Counted from the first letter of the stretch, positions 10,147-20,224 are shown. The stretch: 64,000 bases of DNA from Candidatus Kosakonia sp. 282A-S69 (GCF_029433855.1 NZ_JAROAU010000003.1:2978986-3042985); one strand, 5' to 3'. Made by a program: numbers and translations. The notes: a model not told the origin generated them from the sequence alone.

Positions 10147-10253
10147 CAAAAAGCAAAGCCTTTCAGGGGAGGGATCTCTATACTGTTTCTCAGACCATGC
10201 TGCCCTGAGGGGCGGCCATTTTCATTAATTCGCCAAGCGCGTGGAGAGTAAAA

Positions 10254-11021
10254 ATGCGACATCCTTTAGTGATGGGTAACTGGAAGTTGAACGGCAGCCG
10301 CCACATGGTAAACGAACTGATCGCTAACCTGCGTACCGAACTGGCGGGCGTTTCAGGCTGCGGCGTGGCGATTGCGCCGCCGAATCTCTACCTGGATCTG
10401 GCAAAACACGCCGCTGACGGCAGCCACATTATCCTGGGCGCACAGAACGTTGATATTAACCTCTCTGGCGCGTTCACCGGCGAAACCTCCGCTGAAATGC
10501 TGAAAGATATCGGCGCAAAATACATCATCATCGGCCACTCCGAGCGTCGTACTTACCACGCTGAATCCGATGAGCTGATCGCGAAAAAATTCGCCGTGCT
10601 GAAAGAGCAGGGTCTGGTTCCGGTGCTGTGCATCGGTGAAACCGAAGCGGAAAACGAAGCGGGTAAAACCGAAGAAGTGTGCGCTCGCCAGATCGACGCC
10701 GTGCTGAAAACTCAGGGCGCGAGCGCGTTCGAAGGCGTGGTTATCGCTTATGAACCCGTTTGGGCGATCGGTACCGGCAAATCCGCAACCCCGGCGCAGG
10801 CTCAGGCCGTGCACAAATTTATCCGTGACCATATTGCGAAAGCCGACCCGAAAGTGGCTGAGCAAGTGATCATCCAGTACGGCGGCTCTGTTAACGCCAG
10901 CAACGCGGCAGAACTCTTTGCCCAGCCGGACATCGACGGCGCGCTGGTTGGCGGTGCTTCCCTGAAAGCCGACGCCTTCGCGGTGATCGTTAAAGCAGCT
11001 GAAGCCGCTAAACAGGCGTAA
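10254..11021 (+). CDS. tpiA: TpiA, triosephosphate isomerase
   Basis: TpiA interconverts dihydroxyacetone phosphate and glyceraldehyde 3-phosphate in glycolysis. It is a TIM barrel of 255 residues, as in E. coli. The substrate-binding NWKLN motif (Asn10, Lys12) is at the N-terminus. The catalytic His lies in IIIGHSERR near residue 95. The catalytic Glu lies in [11 protein letters not shown] near residue 167 and is followed by the flexible loop. A strong terminator follows. Confidence 0.98.
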   Translation: MRHPLVMGNWKLNGSRHMVNELIANLRTELAGVSGCGVAIAPPNLYLDLAKHAADGSHIILGAQNVDINLSGAFTGETSAEMLKDIGAKYIIIGHSERRTYHAESDELIAKKFAVLKEQGLVPVLCIGETEAENEAGKTEEVCARQIDAVLKTQGASAFEGVVIAYEPVWAIGTGKSATPAQAQAVHKFIRDHIAKADPKVAEQVIIQYGGSVNASNAAELFAQPDIDGALVGGASLKADAFAVIVKAAEAAKQA

Positions 11022-11030
11022 TGCTGCTGT

Positions 11031-11060
11031 TACCCTCTCCCGCCCGGGAGAGGGTATTTT
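11031..11060 (+). terminator. Terminator after tpiA (CCCTCTCCC-type hairpin)
   Basis: TACCCTCTCCC (11031-11041) pairs perfectly with GGGAGAGGGTA (11046-11056) around GCCC and is followed by TTTT. The arms belong to the recurrent CCCTCTCC/GGAGAGGG family in this window. Confidence 0.8.
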
Positions 11061-12365
11061 CTACAATTTCCCCAGCACCTTAAACCACGCGTAATCGAGC
11101 GGCAGCAGCAGCAGATAACTCACCAGCGCCAGCGCCAGACAGAGCAGCATACCCGCGCGCGCCGGCACTTTACCGAGCGCCATCGCGACCACAATCGGCG
11201 AAGCCTGATAGGGCAACAGCGGCGTCGAATAGCCCAGCACCTGAATCATAATCACCGACAGCAGCGGGAAAGCGGTGGCGTCGGAAAAGCTCTGTGCCAG
11301 CGTGGTAAACAGCGCCGGGACACCGTTAGCGGTCATAATAAAATTGAGGGCGGTGGTAATGCCGGTAAGCGCCAGAAAACTGGTGAACGGACGTTCGGCA
11401 TCAAGCGGCATCACATGCAACAGTGCCTCGCCCACCGCGCTACCGATACCGGTTTGCGTCACGGTGATCGCCAGCCCCAGGATCCCGGCGACATAGATGC
11501 AGGTGCGGATATTCACGCCGCTGGAGAACTCATCACCAGTGATAAACCCGACGCGCGGCAGCAGTGTGACGAAGGCGGCCGCCAGCCCGGTCCACGCCGG
11601 ACCAATGCCGTGCCAGCTCTCTGTCACCCACAGCGTCAGCACTACCGCCAGCAGCCACGCGAGACGCTTTTCATCGCTGCTCATCGGCGTAGAAGGCAGC
11701 GCTTCGCGTATCGCCTGCGGTTTACCGGGAAAGAGCCAGCAGATTAGACCAATCAGGATCGCACCTTTCAGGATCCCCAGCACCGGAGTGTGCAGCAGCA
11801 GATAAGGCAAATAGTTGAGATGGATACCGTAGGAGCCCTCCGCCGCGCCGCTCATCACCAGGTTGGGGACGTTGGCAGGCAGAATCGTTGCCGAAAGCTG
11901 GAAGGTGCCGAAGCCGACTGCCAGCGCCAGGCCATACCACGCACGTGTACCCTCATTGATGCCGGCGCGCGCTGCCATCGCCGCGACAATCGGCATCAAC
12001 AGCGCAATGCGCCCCATATTGGAGGGCATGACAAACGCCAGCGCATAGCTGAGCAGCACCACGCTTGCCACCATCTGCAGCCAGGAGCCAGTCATCTTCG
12101 CCGACAGCGCCCGCGCCGCCCGATCCGCCAGCCCGGTTTTACGAATCGCGACGCCAAGCACAAAGCCGCTAAAAACCAGCCAGAAAGCGGACGAGGCAAA
12201 GCCGCCGAAAATCACCTCCGGCGGCGCGATTTTCGCGATCATCGCGGCGGTGAAAAAGAGCAGCGCGGTGATGAACTCCGGTAACAGCGACGTAGCCCAG
12301 AGAATAATGGTGATGCCGACGATAACAGAGGGAAGGAACAGAGGGTGTGAAAGCCAGAGCGACAT
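11061..12365 (-). CDS. SLC13 (DASS)-family permease
   Basis: This 434-residue protein is highly hydrophobic with about 11-12 membrane segments. It resembles the SLC13/divalent anion:Na+ symporter group, which move dicarboxylates, sulfate or related anions. The motif MPSNMGRIALLMPI near residue 113 and the region TALNFIMTANGVPA near residue 340 look like the paired SNT-type re-entrant loops of this family. Substrate cannot be told from sequence. It lies between tpiA and cdh, where E. coli has no gene, so it looks like an accessory insertion. Its end lies immediately after the tpiA terminator. Confidence 0.75.
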   Translation of the reverse strand: MSLWLSHPLFLPSVIVGITIILWATSLLPEFITALLFFTAAMIAKIAPPEVIFGGFASSAFWLVFSGFVLGVAIRKTGLADRAARALSAKMTGSWLQMVASVVLLSYALAFVMPSNMGRIALLMPIVAAMAARAGINEGTRAWYGLALAVGFGTFQLSATILPANVPNLVMSGAAEGSYGIHLNYLPYLLLHTPVLGILKGAILIGLICWLFPGKPQAIREALPSTPMSSDEKRLAWLLAVVLTLWVTESWHGIGPAWTGLAAAFVTLLPRVGFITGDEFSSGVNIRTCIYVAGILGLAITVTQTGIGSAVGEALLHVMPLDAERPFTSFLALTGITTALNFIMTANGVPALFTTLAQSFSDATAFPLLSVIMIQVLGYSTPLLPYQASPIVVAMALGKVPARAGMLLCLALALVSYLLLLPLDYAWFKVLGKL

Positions 12366-12438
12366 GCCTGTCTCCTGTAGATTTTTCCAGCAAGTCTACG
12401 GCGACAGGCAGAGTGAGTAAATGCGAATTATGGTGGGG

Positions 12439-13197
12439 TTATTTGAGGATCTCGCACTGATGATCCTGAATCTCTTCCGCCGATGCGCGGTTTAACGCCA
12501 GCAGATTTCGCTCCGTCGCCAGCAGCACAAACGAGCCGTCCGCTTGCTGCGCCAAAGCCAGCGCAAAGCGTCCCATATGCGCTTTAGCGTCCGGCACCTC
12601 TTCCGCCAGCATCAGGAAGGGGCTGCGCTGCGCCAGCTCCTCTGCCGTTACCCGGCGGGCTAAATACTCATGCCCAAGCAGCCCGCCGGGCAATGCCAGC
12701 CACTGGCTGCTGATGCGTCCGGCATTCTCATTGAGCTTTTGGCGCACGTCGGTGCGCAGGCAGGAGATATGAATATGGAAATGGTTCTGGGTACGCCCAA
12801 GACGGGAGTTGATAGCCAGCGAGACCGCCTCATCCGGGACTGGGCTACCGCGTCGGGTGCTCATCACGTCGCGTGATTGCCATGACTGCCAGAAGAAGTT
12901 CGGCGTAGCAGGCTTAAGCAGTAACGGGCTTTCGGTACCGTTAACCAGATAAGTGGGCATTAACAGATACTGCAACGGGCCGTTGCGGTCCTTCATTAAC
13001 ACATAACCGTTTTTGAGATTCACCTGCTCGCAGGGTGCAGGGTTGTGGTGATTGCGCATATTGGGCAGGCACTGCTGTAAGACGATTTGGCGCAACGCGT
13101 CCGGGTTGCTGGCGAACTTTATCCAAATCCATACACCTGCGGCTGCAACAATAATCAGAACCAACAGGACAATCATAAGACGTTTAACAGTTTTCAT
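12439..13197 (-). CDS. cdh: Cdh, CDP-diacylglycerol pyrophosphatase
   Basis: Cdh hydrolyses CDP-diacylglycerol to phosphatidate and CMP. It is a membrane-anchored enzyme. Residues 5-22 form a single N-terminal hydrophobic anchor. The HIT-like catalytic segment NHFHIHISC is central, and the C-terminus [17 protein letters not shown] is conserved. I chose ATG 13197 (252 residues), which has GGAAGCGG upstream and the family length. The frame extends to 13287 but its extra residues lie in the intergenic region. E. coli has the same sbp-cdh order. Confidence 0.9.
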   Translation of the reverse strand: MKTVKRLMIVLLVLIIVAAAGVWIWIKFASNPDALRQIVLQQCLPNMRNHHNPAPCEQVNLKNGYVLMKDRNGPLQYLLMPTYLVNGTESPLLLKPATPNFFWQSWQSRDVMSTRRGSPVPDEAVSLAINSRLGRTQNHFHIHISCLRTDVRQKLNENAGRISSQWLALPGGLLGHEYLARRVTAEELAQRSPFLMLAEEVPDAKAHMGRFALALAQQADGSFVLLATERNLLALNRASAEEIQDHQCEILK

Positions 13198-13266
13198 TTT
13201 CCGCTTCCTTTGCTGAAAGAAACGGCATAATAGCGTAAAAATTAAACGAAGTGACACATCGATTTT

Positions 13267-13292
13267 GCCGGATAGCACTTGCGCCATCCGGC
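13267..13292. repeat. REP-like palindrome between cdh and sbp
   Basis: GCCGGAT (13267-13273) and ATCCGGC (13286-13292) form an imperfect REP palindrome downstream of sbp on the minus strand. REP units stabilise upstream mRNA or bind gyrase. Confidence 0.6.
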
Positions 13293-13309
13293 TGGTTTAA
13301 CAGTAAAAA

Positions 13310-14299
13310 TTAGCGTTTACTGATCTGATCAAAGGTGCCGCCGTTGGCGAAGTGCTCTTTCTGCGCCTTGCTCCAGCCGCCGAACACATCATCAATGGTG
13401 AACAATTTCAGTTTCGGGAATTCGCTGGCGTATTTTGCCGCAACCTGCGCATCGCGCGGGCGGTAGAAGTTCCTGGCGGCGATCTCCTGCCCTTGTGGCG
13501 AGTAGAGATACTTCAGATAGGCTTCAGCCACTTTCTGGGTACCCTTTTTATCCGCGACTTTGTCGACCACCGACACGGTCGGCTCAGCGAGAATAGATTC
13601 ACTCGGGGTGACGATCTCAAACTTATCTTTGCCCAGCTCTTTGGTTGCCAGCAGCGCTTCGTTTTCCCACGCAATCAGCACATCGCCAATCCCGCGCTCC
13701 ACAAAGGTGTTGGTCGCGCCGCGCGCGCCGGAATCGAGCACTTCGACATTTTTATACAGCGCTTTGACGAACTCCTGCGCTTTGGCCTGATCGCCACCGT
13801 TCTGATGCAGGGCATAACCCCAGGCAGCCAGGTAGTTCCAGCGTGCGCCGCCGGAGCTTTTCGGGTTCGGCGTGATAACGGAGACGCCCGGTTTTACCAG
13901 ATCGTTCCAGTCGTGGATCTGTTTCGGATTGCCTTTGCGCACCAGGAAGACAATGGTCGAGGTGTAGGGCGCAGAGTTGTCGGGCAGGCGTTTTATCCAG
14001 TTTTTATCGATACGACCGCGCTCGGCAATCGCATCAACGTCATAGGCCAGCGCCAGCGTTACCACATCGGCATCAATACCGTTGATAACCGATGTCGCCT
14101 GTTTGCCGGAACCGCCGTGTGACTGGCGGATCACCACATTGTCGCCGGTCTCCTGTTTCCAGTGCGCGCTGAACGCTTTGTTGTACTGCTCGTACAGTTC
14201 ACGCGTCGGATCGTAAGACACGTTTAACAGTTGGATATCTTTTGCCAGCACGCTGCTGGAAGCCAGCAGCAGTGTTAAGCCTACGCCCCATTTATTCAT
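13310..14299 (-). CDS. sbp: Sbp, periplasmic sulfate-binding protein
   Basis: Sbp delivers sulfate to the CysTWA ABC importer. The 329-residue precursor has a signal peptide cleaved after VLA (about residue 19) and the mature start [17 protein letters not shown]. The QSHGGSGKQ segment and [12 protein letters not shown] segment are typical of sulfate-binding proteins that coordinate the anion through main-chain NH groups. The upstream region on the minus strand is AT-rich, with a stretch resembling CysB-activated promoters, but I did not define a site. It is transcribed alone and followed by a REP-like element. Confidence 0.96.
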   Translation of the reverse strand: MNKWGVGLTLLLASSSVLAKDIQLLNVSYDPTRELYEQYNKAFSAHWKQETGDNVVIRQSHGGSGKQATSVINGIDADVVTLALAYDVDAIAERGRIDKNWIKRLPDNSAPYTSTIVFLVRKGNPKQIHDWNDLVKPGVSVITPNPKSSGGARWNYLAAWGYALHQNGGDQAKAQEFVKALYKNVEVLDSGARGATNTFVERGIGDVLIAWENEALLATKELGKDKFEIVTPSESILAEPTVSVVDKVADKKGTQKVAEAYLKYLYSPQGQEIAARNFYRPRDAQVAAKYASEFPKLKLFTIDDVFGGWSKAQKEHFANGGTFDQISKR

Positions 14300-14409
14300 T
14301 GCCCGCTCTCTTCGGTTGTCAATTTTGATGACACCAGCCTGCCAGAAAGGGATCCGATGATTAAAGAATAAAAAAAGATTGGCTATAACTTTGGGGAATA
14401 ACTTGCGGT

Positions 14410-14436
14410 AAAAAAACGCCCTCAGCAGAGAGGGCG
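14410..14436 (-). terminator. Rho-independent terminator after pfkA
   Basis: On the minus strand CGCCCTC (14430-14436 read in reverse) and GAGGGCG (14417-14423) form a seven-pair stem with a six-base loop, followed by seven T residues (14410-14416). Confidence 0.88.
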
Positions 14437-14445
14437 TGTTGCGTA

Positions 14446-15408
14446 TTAATAGAGCTTTTTCGCGCAGTCCAGCCAGTCGCCCTTGAACGGACGCTTCATG
14501 TTTTCGATCGCGTCGATGATGTCGTGATGCACCATTTTTTCGTTCTGGATACCGACGCAGCGGCCGCCGTAGCCCTGCAGCAGCAGATCGATAGCGTAAG
14601 CGCCCATGCGGGAGGCGAGAATGCGGTCGTAAGGCACCGGCGAACCGCCACGCTGGATGTGGCCCAGCACGGTCGCGCGGGTTTCGCGCTGCGTTTCGCT
14701 CTCAATGTACTTCGCCAGCTCGTCGATATCGCAGATGTGCTCGGTGATCGCCACAATCGCGTGTTTTTTACCTTTGGCGATACCGGCTTTGATCTCGGCG
14801 ACCAGGTCTTCGCGGTTGAACTCCACTTCCGGCAGAACGATAAACTCACACCCGCCGGCAATGGCCGCCGCCAGGGTCAGATCGCCGCAGTAACGCCCCA
14901 TCACTTCAACGATGGAGATGCGCTGGTGTGAGGAGGAGGTGTCACGCAGGCGGTCGATTGCTTCAACCACAGTTTGCAGGGCGGTGAAGTAGCCGATGGT
15001 GTAGTCGGTACCGGCAACGTCGTTATCGATGGTGCCCGGCAGGCCGATACACGGGAAGCCCATTTCAGTCAGGCGCTTTGCGCCCATGTAGGAGCCGTCG
15101 CCGCCAATGACGACCAGCGCGTCAATGCCGCGCTTTTTCATATTTTCGATAGCCACGGCACGGATATGCTCTTCGCGGAACTCCGGGAAGCGGGCAGAGC
15201 CGAGGAAAGTACCGCCGCGGTTGATCATGTCAGACACGCTGTAGCGGTCAAGCTGGATCATACGGTCTTCATACAGGCCCAGGTAGCCGTCATAGATACC
15301 TGCAACTTCCAGACCTTCTGTTAATGCTGCACGGACAACGCCGCGGATGGCGGCATTCATGCCTGGCGCATCACCGCCGCTTGTCAACACACCGATTTTT
15401 TTAATCAT
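14446..15408 (-). CDS. pfkA: PfkA, 6-phosphofructokinase I
   Basis: PfkA phosphorylates fructose 6-phosphate with ATP, the committed step of glycolysis. Length is 320 residues, as in E. coli. The ATP loop [13 protein letters not shown] is at residues 8-20 and GGDGS at 102-106. The catalytic motif TIDND (126-130) contains Asp128. I chose ATG 15408; the longer frame to 15459 is the leader. A palindrome fitting the Cra (FruR) operator lies about 105 bases upstream. It faces away from sbp and follows fieF. Confidence 0.97.
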   Translation of the reverse strand: MIKKIGVLTSGGDAPGMNAAIRGVVRAALTEGLEVAGIYDGYLGLYEDRMIQLDRYSVSDMINRGGTFLGSARFPEFREEHIRAVAIENMKKRGIDALVVIGGDGSYMGAKRLTEMGFPCIGLPGTIDNDVAGTDYTIGYFTALQTVVEAIDRLRDTSSSHQRISIVEVMGRYCGDLTLAAAIAGGCEFIVLPEVEFNREDLVAEIKAGIAKGKKHAIVAITEHICDIDELAKYIESETQRETRATVLGHIQRGGSPVPYDRILASRMGAYAIDLLLQGYGGRCVGIQNEKMVHHDIIDAIENMKRPFKGDWLDCAKKLY

Positions 15409-15511
15409 GACTACCTCTGAACTTAGGAATGCAAAATAAAATTCTGTGGCCCGAAGCAACTCCCACGGGGAGCGAACAACAATGCTGCAAATAGTATCTC
15501 AATCCACTACT

Positions 15512-15526
15512 GCTGAATTGATTCAG
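15512..15526. promoter_or_regulatory. Cra (FruR) operator upstream of pfkA
   Basis: GCTGAATTGATTCAG contains the perfect palindrome CTGAAT-TG-ATTCAG (15513-15526). It differs by one base in the core from the Cra consensus RSTGAAWCSNT. Cra represses pfkA in E. coli from an equivalent site. Confidence 0.6.
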
Positions 15527-15607
15527 GTCAGGCGAAATGGGGGTATTTTATACACAACCTCACCGCTGACCCACACTTAAAAACGCGTTACGAAAGCCTC
15601 TGCGGGC

Positions 15608-16492
15608 TTATCGTCCTTGAGGAACAACTGAACATGGATCCTGATGAATAATCACATCGGAGCCGGGAAAACGGCGCAAAATTGCCTGCTCGACCTGTTC
15701 AGCGACAAGATGCGCCTCAACCAGCGGCAGGTGATCGTCCATTTCCAGATGTATTTGAATAAAGCGGGTCGGCCCTGACTGCCGCGTGCGAAGATCGTGA
15801 GCGCCTCTGACGCCCGGCCAGCAAGTGACAATATCGACAATTTCCTGACGCTCTCCATCGGGTAGCGCGCGATCTAACAGCGCCTGTACCGCCTCATACC
15901 CCATACGCAAAGCACTGTACAAGATATAGCCGCCGATACCCAGCGCAAACAGCGCATCCGCCCGGTGCCAGCCATACCACGCCAGCCCAAGCGCGATGAG
16001 AATAGCGCTGTTCATCATAACATCAGACTGATAATGAAGCATATCCGCGCGCACCGCCTGGCTGTGTGTTTTGCGCACAACCCAGCGTTGAAAGGTGACC
16101 AGAATCACAGTGCTGATCAGCGCCACCAGCGTGACGGCAACGCCAATCCTTGCGGCATGCAAGGGCTCCGGCTGCGCAAGATGCTGAATGCCGGTTAAAA
16201 AGAGGAACAGCGCGGAGCCGGAGATAAACATGCTCTGCGCCAGCGCGGCTAACGACTCCGCTTTGCCGTGCCCGAAGGTATGCTCCTCATCCGCCGGTTG
16301 CAGCGAATAGCGCACCACCAGCAGGTTGGTAAGCGACGCAGCGATATCCACCAGTGAATCGACCAGCGCCGCCAGGATACTGACCGAACCGGTATGCCAC
16401 CAGGCGAAAATTTTAATCACCAGCAGCAGCGACGCCATGATGGTTGCCGCCATTGCCGCCCGTGTGACCAGCCGTCCATAAGATGCTTTCAT
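15608..16492 (-). CDS. fieF: FieF, iron/zinc cation diffusion facilitator
   Basis: FieF (YiiP) exports Zn2+ and Fe2+ from the cytoplasm in exchange for protons. The 294-residue protein has six membrane segments. The transport site residues Asp45 and Asp49 are in ALVDSLVD, with His and Asp of HYQSDVM near residues 153-157. The FGHGKAES motif of the family is present. A C-terminal cytoplasmic metal-binding domain follows. It ends CSVVPQGR, about six residues shorter than E. coli FieF. It lies between pfkA and cpxP. Confidence 0.95.
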   Translation of the reverse strand: MKASYGRLVTRAAMAATIMASLLLVIKIFAWWHTGSVSILAALVDSLVDIAASLTNLLVVRYSLQPADEEHTFGHGKAESLAALAQSMFISGSALFLFLTGIQHLAQPEPLHAARIGVAVTLVALISTVILVTFQRWVVRKTHSQAVRADMLHYQSDVMMNSAILIALGLAWYGWHRADALFALGIGGYILYSALRMGYEAVQALLDRALPDGERQEIVDIVTCWPGVRGAHDLRTRQSGPTRFIQIHLEMDDHLPLVEAHLVAEQVEQAILRRFPGSDVIIHQDPCSVVPQGR

Positions 16493-16573
16493 ACATGCTC
16501 CTGCTTGTCGTTGGCGGAATTATAACGGATAGCAAAAGCAGCAATGGAGAAAATAAACGCAGGAATTGCGGGC

Positions 16574-16631
16574 AAAAAAAACCCCCACATCATGTAGGGG
16601 AAGACAGGGATGGTGTCTATGGCAAGGAAAA
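16574..16631 (-). ncRNA. cpxQ: CpxQ small RNA (3' UTR of cpxP)
   Basis: Starting ten bases after the cpxP stop codon, the minus strand reads TTTTCCTTGCCATAGACACC and then CATCCCTGTCTT. It ends in a hairpin built from a C-rich arm and GTGGGGG, followed by eight T residues. This matches my recollection of E. coli CpxQ almost base for base. CpxQ is released from cpxP mRNA by RNase E, uses Hfq, and represses inner-membrane protein mRNAs during envelope stress. The hairpin also serves as the cpxP terminator. Confidence 0.88.
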
Positions 16632-16641
16632 ACAGGGGTTG

Positions 16642-17136
16642 TTACCTGGTACTGCTGCTACTCATTACCGTCAACGGGGAGCTTTTTTGCATCTGCGCAA
16701 CGTTACGCAGCTTCGCCATCCGTTGTTGGTGCTTCTGGTTCAAAACCGCTTGCTGCTCTGGCGTAAGCAGGTGGTACATCTGATTGCGGACTTTCGCCAT
16801 CTCAACCTGGCGAGCGACCTGCTCCTGCGCCATTTTTTCTGCCTGAGCGCGTACAGCGGTTTCATCAAATTTATCTGCGGTGACAAGGCGGTGCATTGTC
16901 TCCATTTCGCTAACATTAACAGGTGGCTGATCGTGCCGCGCCTGTGTCATCAGATCCCGCATCTGCTGGCGCTGATGTTCGGTCAGATTAATACCGTCGA
17001 ACATATGGCTCTGAACACTGCGCTGTGCGATCCCCTCAGTGGGATGCCAGTTATCGCCTGTTACGGCTTCAGCAGCCTGGCTAACAGCGCTTAATGTCAG
17101 CGTTGAGGCCATGACGGCAGCGGTAACGATGCGCAT
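16642..17136 (-). CDS. cpxP: CpxP, periplasmic Cpx-pathway inhibitor
   Basis: CpxP binds the sensor domain of CpxA and dampens the envelope-stress response, and also helps deliver misfolded pilins to DegP. The signal peptide [21 protein letters not shown] ends near residue 21. Both LTXXQ-type motifs are visible: LTEHQRQQM near residue 50 and LTPEQQAVL near residue 124. Two adjacent ATGs exist (17139 and 17136). The second gives better spacing from GGAG and the usual MRIV start, so I chose it (164 residues). It is divergent from cpxR and shares its control region. Confidence 0.93.
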   Translation of the reverse strand: MRIVTAAVMASTLTLSAVSQAAEAVTGDNWHPTEGIAQRSVQSHMFDGINLTEHQRQQMRDLMTQARHDQPPVNVSEMETMHRLVTADKFDETAVRAQAEKMAQEQVARQVEMAKVRNQMYHLLTPEQQAVLNQKHQQRMAKLRNVAQMQKSSPLTVMSSSSTR

Positions 17137-17217
17137 CATTTACTCCAGTAACCTATTTGTCTCACGAGTGAACGAAAATCAGTCTACGATTCAGGCTGCA
17201 AACATGCGTCAGGGGGT

Positions 17218-17232
17218 GTAAAACAACGTAAA
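17218..17232. promoter_or_regulatory. CpxR box between cpxP and cpxR
   Basis: GTAAAACAACGTAAA is an exact match to the CpxR consensus GTAAA-N5-GTAAA. It lies in the cpxP/cpxRA divergent region, allowing CpxR to activate its inhibitor and itself. Confidence 0.9.
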
Positions 17233-17287
17233 GTCATGGATTAGCGACGCTTGATGACGTAATTTCTGCCTCGGAGGTATTTAAACA

Positions 17288-17986
17288 ATGAATAAAATCC
17301 TTTTAGTAGATGATGACCGAGAGCTGACTTCCTTGTTAAAGGAACTTCTCGACATGGAAGGTTTTAACGTGCTCGTTGCCCATGACGGTGAACAGGCGCT
17401 CGACCTCCTTGATGACAGCATCGATTTGCTTTTGCTCGACGTGATGATGCCGAAGAAAAACGGCATTGATACCCTTAAAGAGCTACGACAGACACACCAG
17501 ACACCGGTAATTATGCTTACTGCCCGTGGCAGCGAGCTGGATCGCGTTCTCGGCCTTGAGCTGGGCGCGGATGACTACCTCCCGAAACCCTTTAACGATC
17601 GTGAACTTGTGGCGCGTATTCGCGCGATCTTGCGCCGCTCCCACTGGAGCGAGCAGCAGCAGAACAGCGACAGCGGTTCGCCGACGCTGGAAGTGGACGC
17701 GCTCAGCCTCAATCCTGGTCGCCAGGAAGCGAGCTTTGACGGGCAGTCGCTGGAGCTCACCGGCACCGAATTTACCCTGCTCTACCTGCTGGCTCAGCAT
17801 TTAGGCCAGGTGGTATCGCGTGAACATCTGAGCCAGGAAGTGCTGGGTAAACGCCTGACGCCGTTCGATCGCGCCATCGACATGCATATCTCCAACCTGC
17901 GCCGCAAACTGCCGGAGCGTAAAGATGGGCATCCGTGGTTTAAAACCCTGCGAGGTCGCGGTTACCTGATGGTCTCCGCTTCATGA
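17288..17986 (+). CDS. cpxR: CpxR, envelope-stress response regulator
   Basis: CpxR is an OmpR-family response regulator of 232 residues. The receiver domain carries the acidic pocket DDD (residues 8-10), the phosphoacceptor Asp51 in LLLLDVMMP, and a conserved Lys in YLPKPF. The C-terminal winged helix spans about 130-230. It controls folding and proteolysis factors such as degP and dsbA, and cpxP. The ribosome site GGAGG is eight bases upstream. Its TGA stop overlaps the cpxA ATG by four bases, so the pair is translationally coupled. Confidence 0.97.
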   Translation: MNKILLVDDDRELTSLLKELLDMEGFNVLVAHDGEQALDLLDDSIDLLLLDVMMPKKNGIDTLKELRQTHQTPVIMLTARGSELDRVLGLELGADDYLPKPFNDRELVARIRAILRRSHWSEQQQNSDSGSPTLEVDALSLNPGRQEASFDGQSLELTGTEFTLLYLLAQHLGQVVSREHLSQEVLGKRLTPFDRAIDMHISNLRRKLPERKDGHPWFKTLRGRGYLMVSAS

Positions 17987-19356
17987 TAGGAAGTTTGACC
18001 GCCCGCATCTTCGCCATCTTCTGGTTAACCCTGGCGCTGGTGTTGATGCTGGTATTGATGGTGCCAAAGCTGGACTCCCGCCAGATGACGGAGCTGCTCG
18101 ACAGCGAGCAGCGCCAGGGTCTGATGATTGAACAGCATGTGGAAGCGGAGCTGGCTAACGACCCGCCGAACGATCTGATGTGGTGGCGCAGGCTGTTTCG
18201 CGCCATCGATAAATGGGCACCGCCCGGTCAGCGTCTGCTGCTGGTGACCAGCGAAGGGCGTGTGATCGGCGCGGAGCGCAGCGAAATGCAGATCATCCGC
18301 AACTTTATCGGCCAGGCCGATAACTCCGATCATCCGCAGAAGAAAAAGTATGGCCGCGTCGAAATGGTCGGTCCCTTCTCCATTCGCGACGGGGAAGATA
18401 ACTACCAGCTCTATCTGATTCGCCCCGCCAGCAACTCGCAATCTGACTTTATCAACCTGCTGTTTGACCGCCCGCTGCTGCTGCTGATCGTCACCATGCT
18501 GATCAGTTCACCGCTGCTGCTGTGGCTGGCGTGGAGCCTGGCAAAACCGGCGCGGAAGTTGAAAAACGCGGCGGATGAGGTGGCGCAAGGCAACCTGCGT
18601 CAGCATCCGGAGCTGGAAGCCGGGCCGCAGGAGTTCCTCGCCGCCGGAGCCAGTTTTAACCAGATGGTGAGCGCGCTGGAGCGGATGATGACCGCGCAGC
18701 AGCGTCTGCTGTCGGATATCTCCCACGAGCTGCGCACGCCGCTGACGCGCCTGCAGCTTGGCACCGCCCTGCTGCGTCGCCGTAGCGGAGAGAGCAAAGA
18801 GCTGGAGCGGATCGAAACCGAAGCCCAGCGGCTGGACAGCATGATCAACGATCTGCTGGTCATGTCGCGCAACCAGCAGAAAAACGCGCTGGTCAGCGAA
18901 ACGGTAAAAGCCAATCAGCTGTGGCATGAGGTACTGGATAACGCCGCGTTCGAAGCCGAGCAGATGGGCAAATCCCTGACGGTCACCTTCCCGCCCGGGC
19001 CATGGCCGCTGTATGGCAACCCCAACGCGCTGGAGAGCGCGCTGGAGAATATTGTCCGTAACGCGCTGCGCTACTCTCACACCAAAATCGAAGTGAGCTT
19101 TGCGGTGGATAAAGATGGTATCACCATCAACGTTGATGATGATGGCCCTGGCGTCAGCGCAGAAGATCGCGAGCAGATTTTCCGTCCCTTCTACCGCACC
19201 GACGAAGCGCGCGACCGCGAGTCAGGCGGCACTGGCCTGGGGCTGGCGATTGTCGAAACGGCGATCCAGCAGCATCGCGGTTGGGTGAAAGCGGACGATA
19301 GCCCGTTGGGCGGTTTACGCTTAACCCTCTGGCTGCCGCTCTATAAACGCGCCTGA
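17983..19356 (+). CDS. cpxA: CpxA, envelope-stress sensor histidine kinase
   Basis: CpxA is an inner-membrane kinase/phosphatase of 457 residues. It has a first membrane segment at about residues 5-25, a periplasmic sensor domain, a second membrane segment near 165-185, a HAMP linker, and the H box SDISHELRTPLTRL near His248. The N box ENIVRNALRYS and the G box GGTGLGLAI complete the ATPase domain. It phosphorylates CpxR under envelope stress and dephosphorylates it otherwise. Length equals that of E. coli. Confidence 0.97.
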   Translation: MIGSLTARIFAIFWLTLALVLMLVLMVPKLDSRQMTELLDSEQRQGLMIEQHVEAELANDPPNDLMWWRRLFRAIDKWAPPGQRLLLVTSEGRVIGAERSEMQIIRNFIGQADNSDHPQKKKYGRVEMVGPFSIRDGEDNYQLYLIRPASNSQSDFINLLFDRPLLLLIVTMLISSPLLLWLAWSLAKPARKLKNAADEVAQGNLRQHPELEAGPQEFLAAGASFNQMVSALERMMTAQQRLLSDISHELRTPLTRLQLGTALLRRRSGESKELERIETEAQRLDSMINDLLVMSRNQQKNALVSETVKANQLWHEVLDNAAFEAEQMGKSLTVTFPPGPWPLYGNPNALESALENIVRNALRYSHTKIEVSFAVDKDGITINVDDDGPGVSAEDREQIFRPFYRTDEARDRESGGTGLGLAIVETAIQQHRGWVKADDSPLGGLRLTLWLPLYKRA

Positions 19357-19361
19357 TAATG

Positions 19362-19392
19362 CGCCCTCTCCCACCGGAGAGGGCGTTTTTTT
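19362..19392 (+). terminator. Terminator after cpxA (CCCTCTCCC-type hairpin)
   Basis: CGCCCTCTCC (19362-19371) pairs perfectly with GGAGAGGGCG (19376-19385) around CACC and is followed by seven T residues. It runs into the 3' end of convergent yiiM. Confidence 0.88.
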
Positions 19393-20062
19393 ATCCGCGC
19401 AGCCGCCGGGAGTTATCCTCGATCTTGCCGCTCAGGCGCCGCTTCTGCATCGTGCGCGTCCAGCTCGCCGATAATCCCGCCGCCGCCAGCAAGCGCTGAT
19501 ACTGTTCATCATCAAACGGTTGAGCCCAGGCGATCGCCGCTGCCTCATGAACGCTGACATCGCTTACCCTTGAGACAAGCTCTAACGGCGCGTCAGCCGC
19601 GACGGAGCCTGCGGCAATCACCCGGTAGAGCCAGCCCACGCGGCCGCTCGCCTGCATCTGGCTTGCCATATCCTCAATGCCAAAGTGGTAGTTAAGCTTA
19701 AAGCAGGGCGAGCGCGGCTGCGTCACTTGAATCAGCGTTTCGCCCCAGCGAAAGATATCGCCGATAAAAACAGTTTGCTCCGTCAGACCGACGGTAGAGA
19801 GGTTTTCGCCGAAGGCGGGCGCGCAAAATAGCGCGGCCTTTTGCGGGAAGGCTTGCGCCCAGTGCGCGTAGTGTTCACGTGGATAGTGGCAGAGCGCGCG
19901 GTCAGCCCCACCGTGGTAGCTTTTCTCTGCCTGCTCATCGCCCACAATGCCCAGCTCCGTCAGGGTCAGCTCGCCCTGCACCTGCAATTTGGCGATGGCG
20001 CTCGGTCGGCTGCCCGCATAATCCCTTATCTTGCCCCTGAAAACGTTAACCTGATGGCGCAT
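19391..20062 (-). CDS. yiiM: YiiM, MOSC-domain molybdoenzyme (N-hydroxylated base detoxification)
   Basis: YiiM is a MOSC-domain protein. In E. coli it reduces N-hydroxylated bases such as 6-hydroxylaminopurine with a molybdenum cofactor. The 223-residue product has the MOSC core GDEQAEKSYHGG and GENLSTVGL and the Cys of PRSPCFKLNYHFG that would ligate molybdenum. The C-terminal WTRTMQKRRLSGKIED matches E. coli closely. I chose ATG 20062, which has GGGAGGGAAG just upstream. The longer frame to 20176 lies in the intergenic region. Confidence 0.9.
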   Translation of the reverse strand: MRHQVNVFRGKIRDYAGSRPSAIAKLQVQGELTLTELGIVGDEQAEKSYHGGADRALCHYPREHYAHWAQAFPQKAALFCAPAFGENLSTVGLTEQTVFIGDIFRWGETLIQVTQPRSPCFKLNYHFGIEDMASQMQASGRVGWLYRVIAAGSVAADAPLELVSRVSDVSVHEAAAIAWAQPFDDEQYQRLLAAAGLSASWTRTMQKRRLSGKIEDNSRRLRG

Positions 20063-20224
20063 CTTCCCTCCCGGAGTGCCGTTGTTGATCGCGTTATTAG
20101 AGCACACTTTTTTCTCACCCGAAGCGGCGAAAATGAGACATTCATGCGCGTGTCTGACGCCATGCCGTGTTATCACTTACCTTGAGATTTGAAACGCAAT
20201 TTCATTAAACGAGGAGAGAGCGAC

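Noticed and set aside
16483-17094. A 203-codon plus-strand frame opposite cpxP and CpxQ
   Set aside because: It crosses the CpxQ terminator and runs antisense to cpxP, which has clear signal peptide and LTXXQ motifs.
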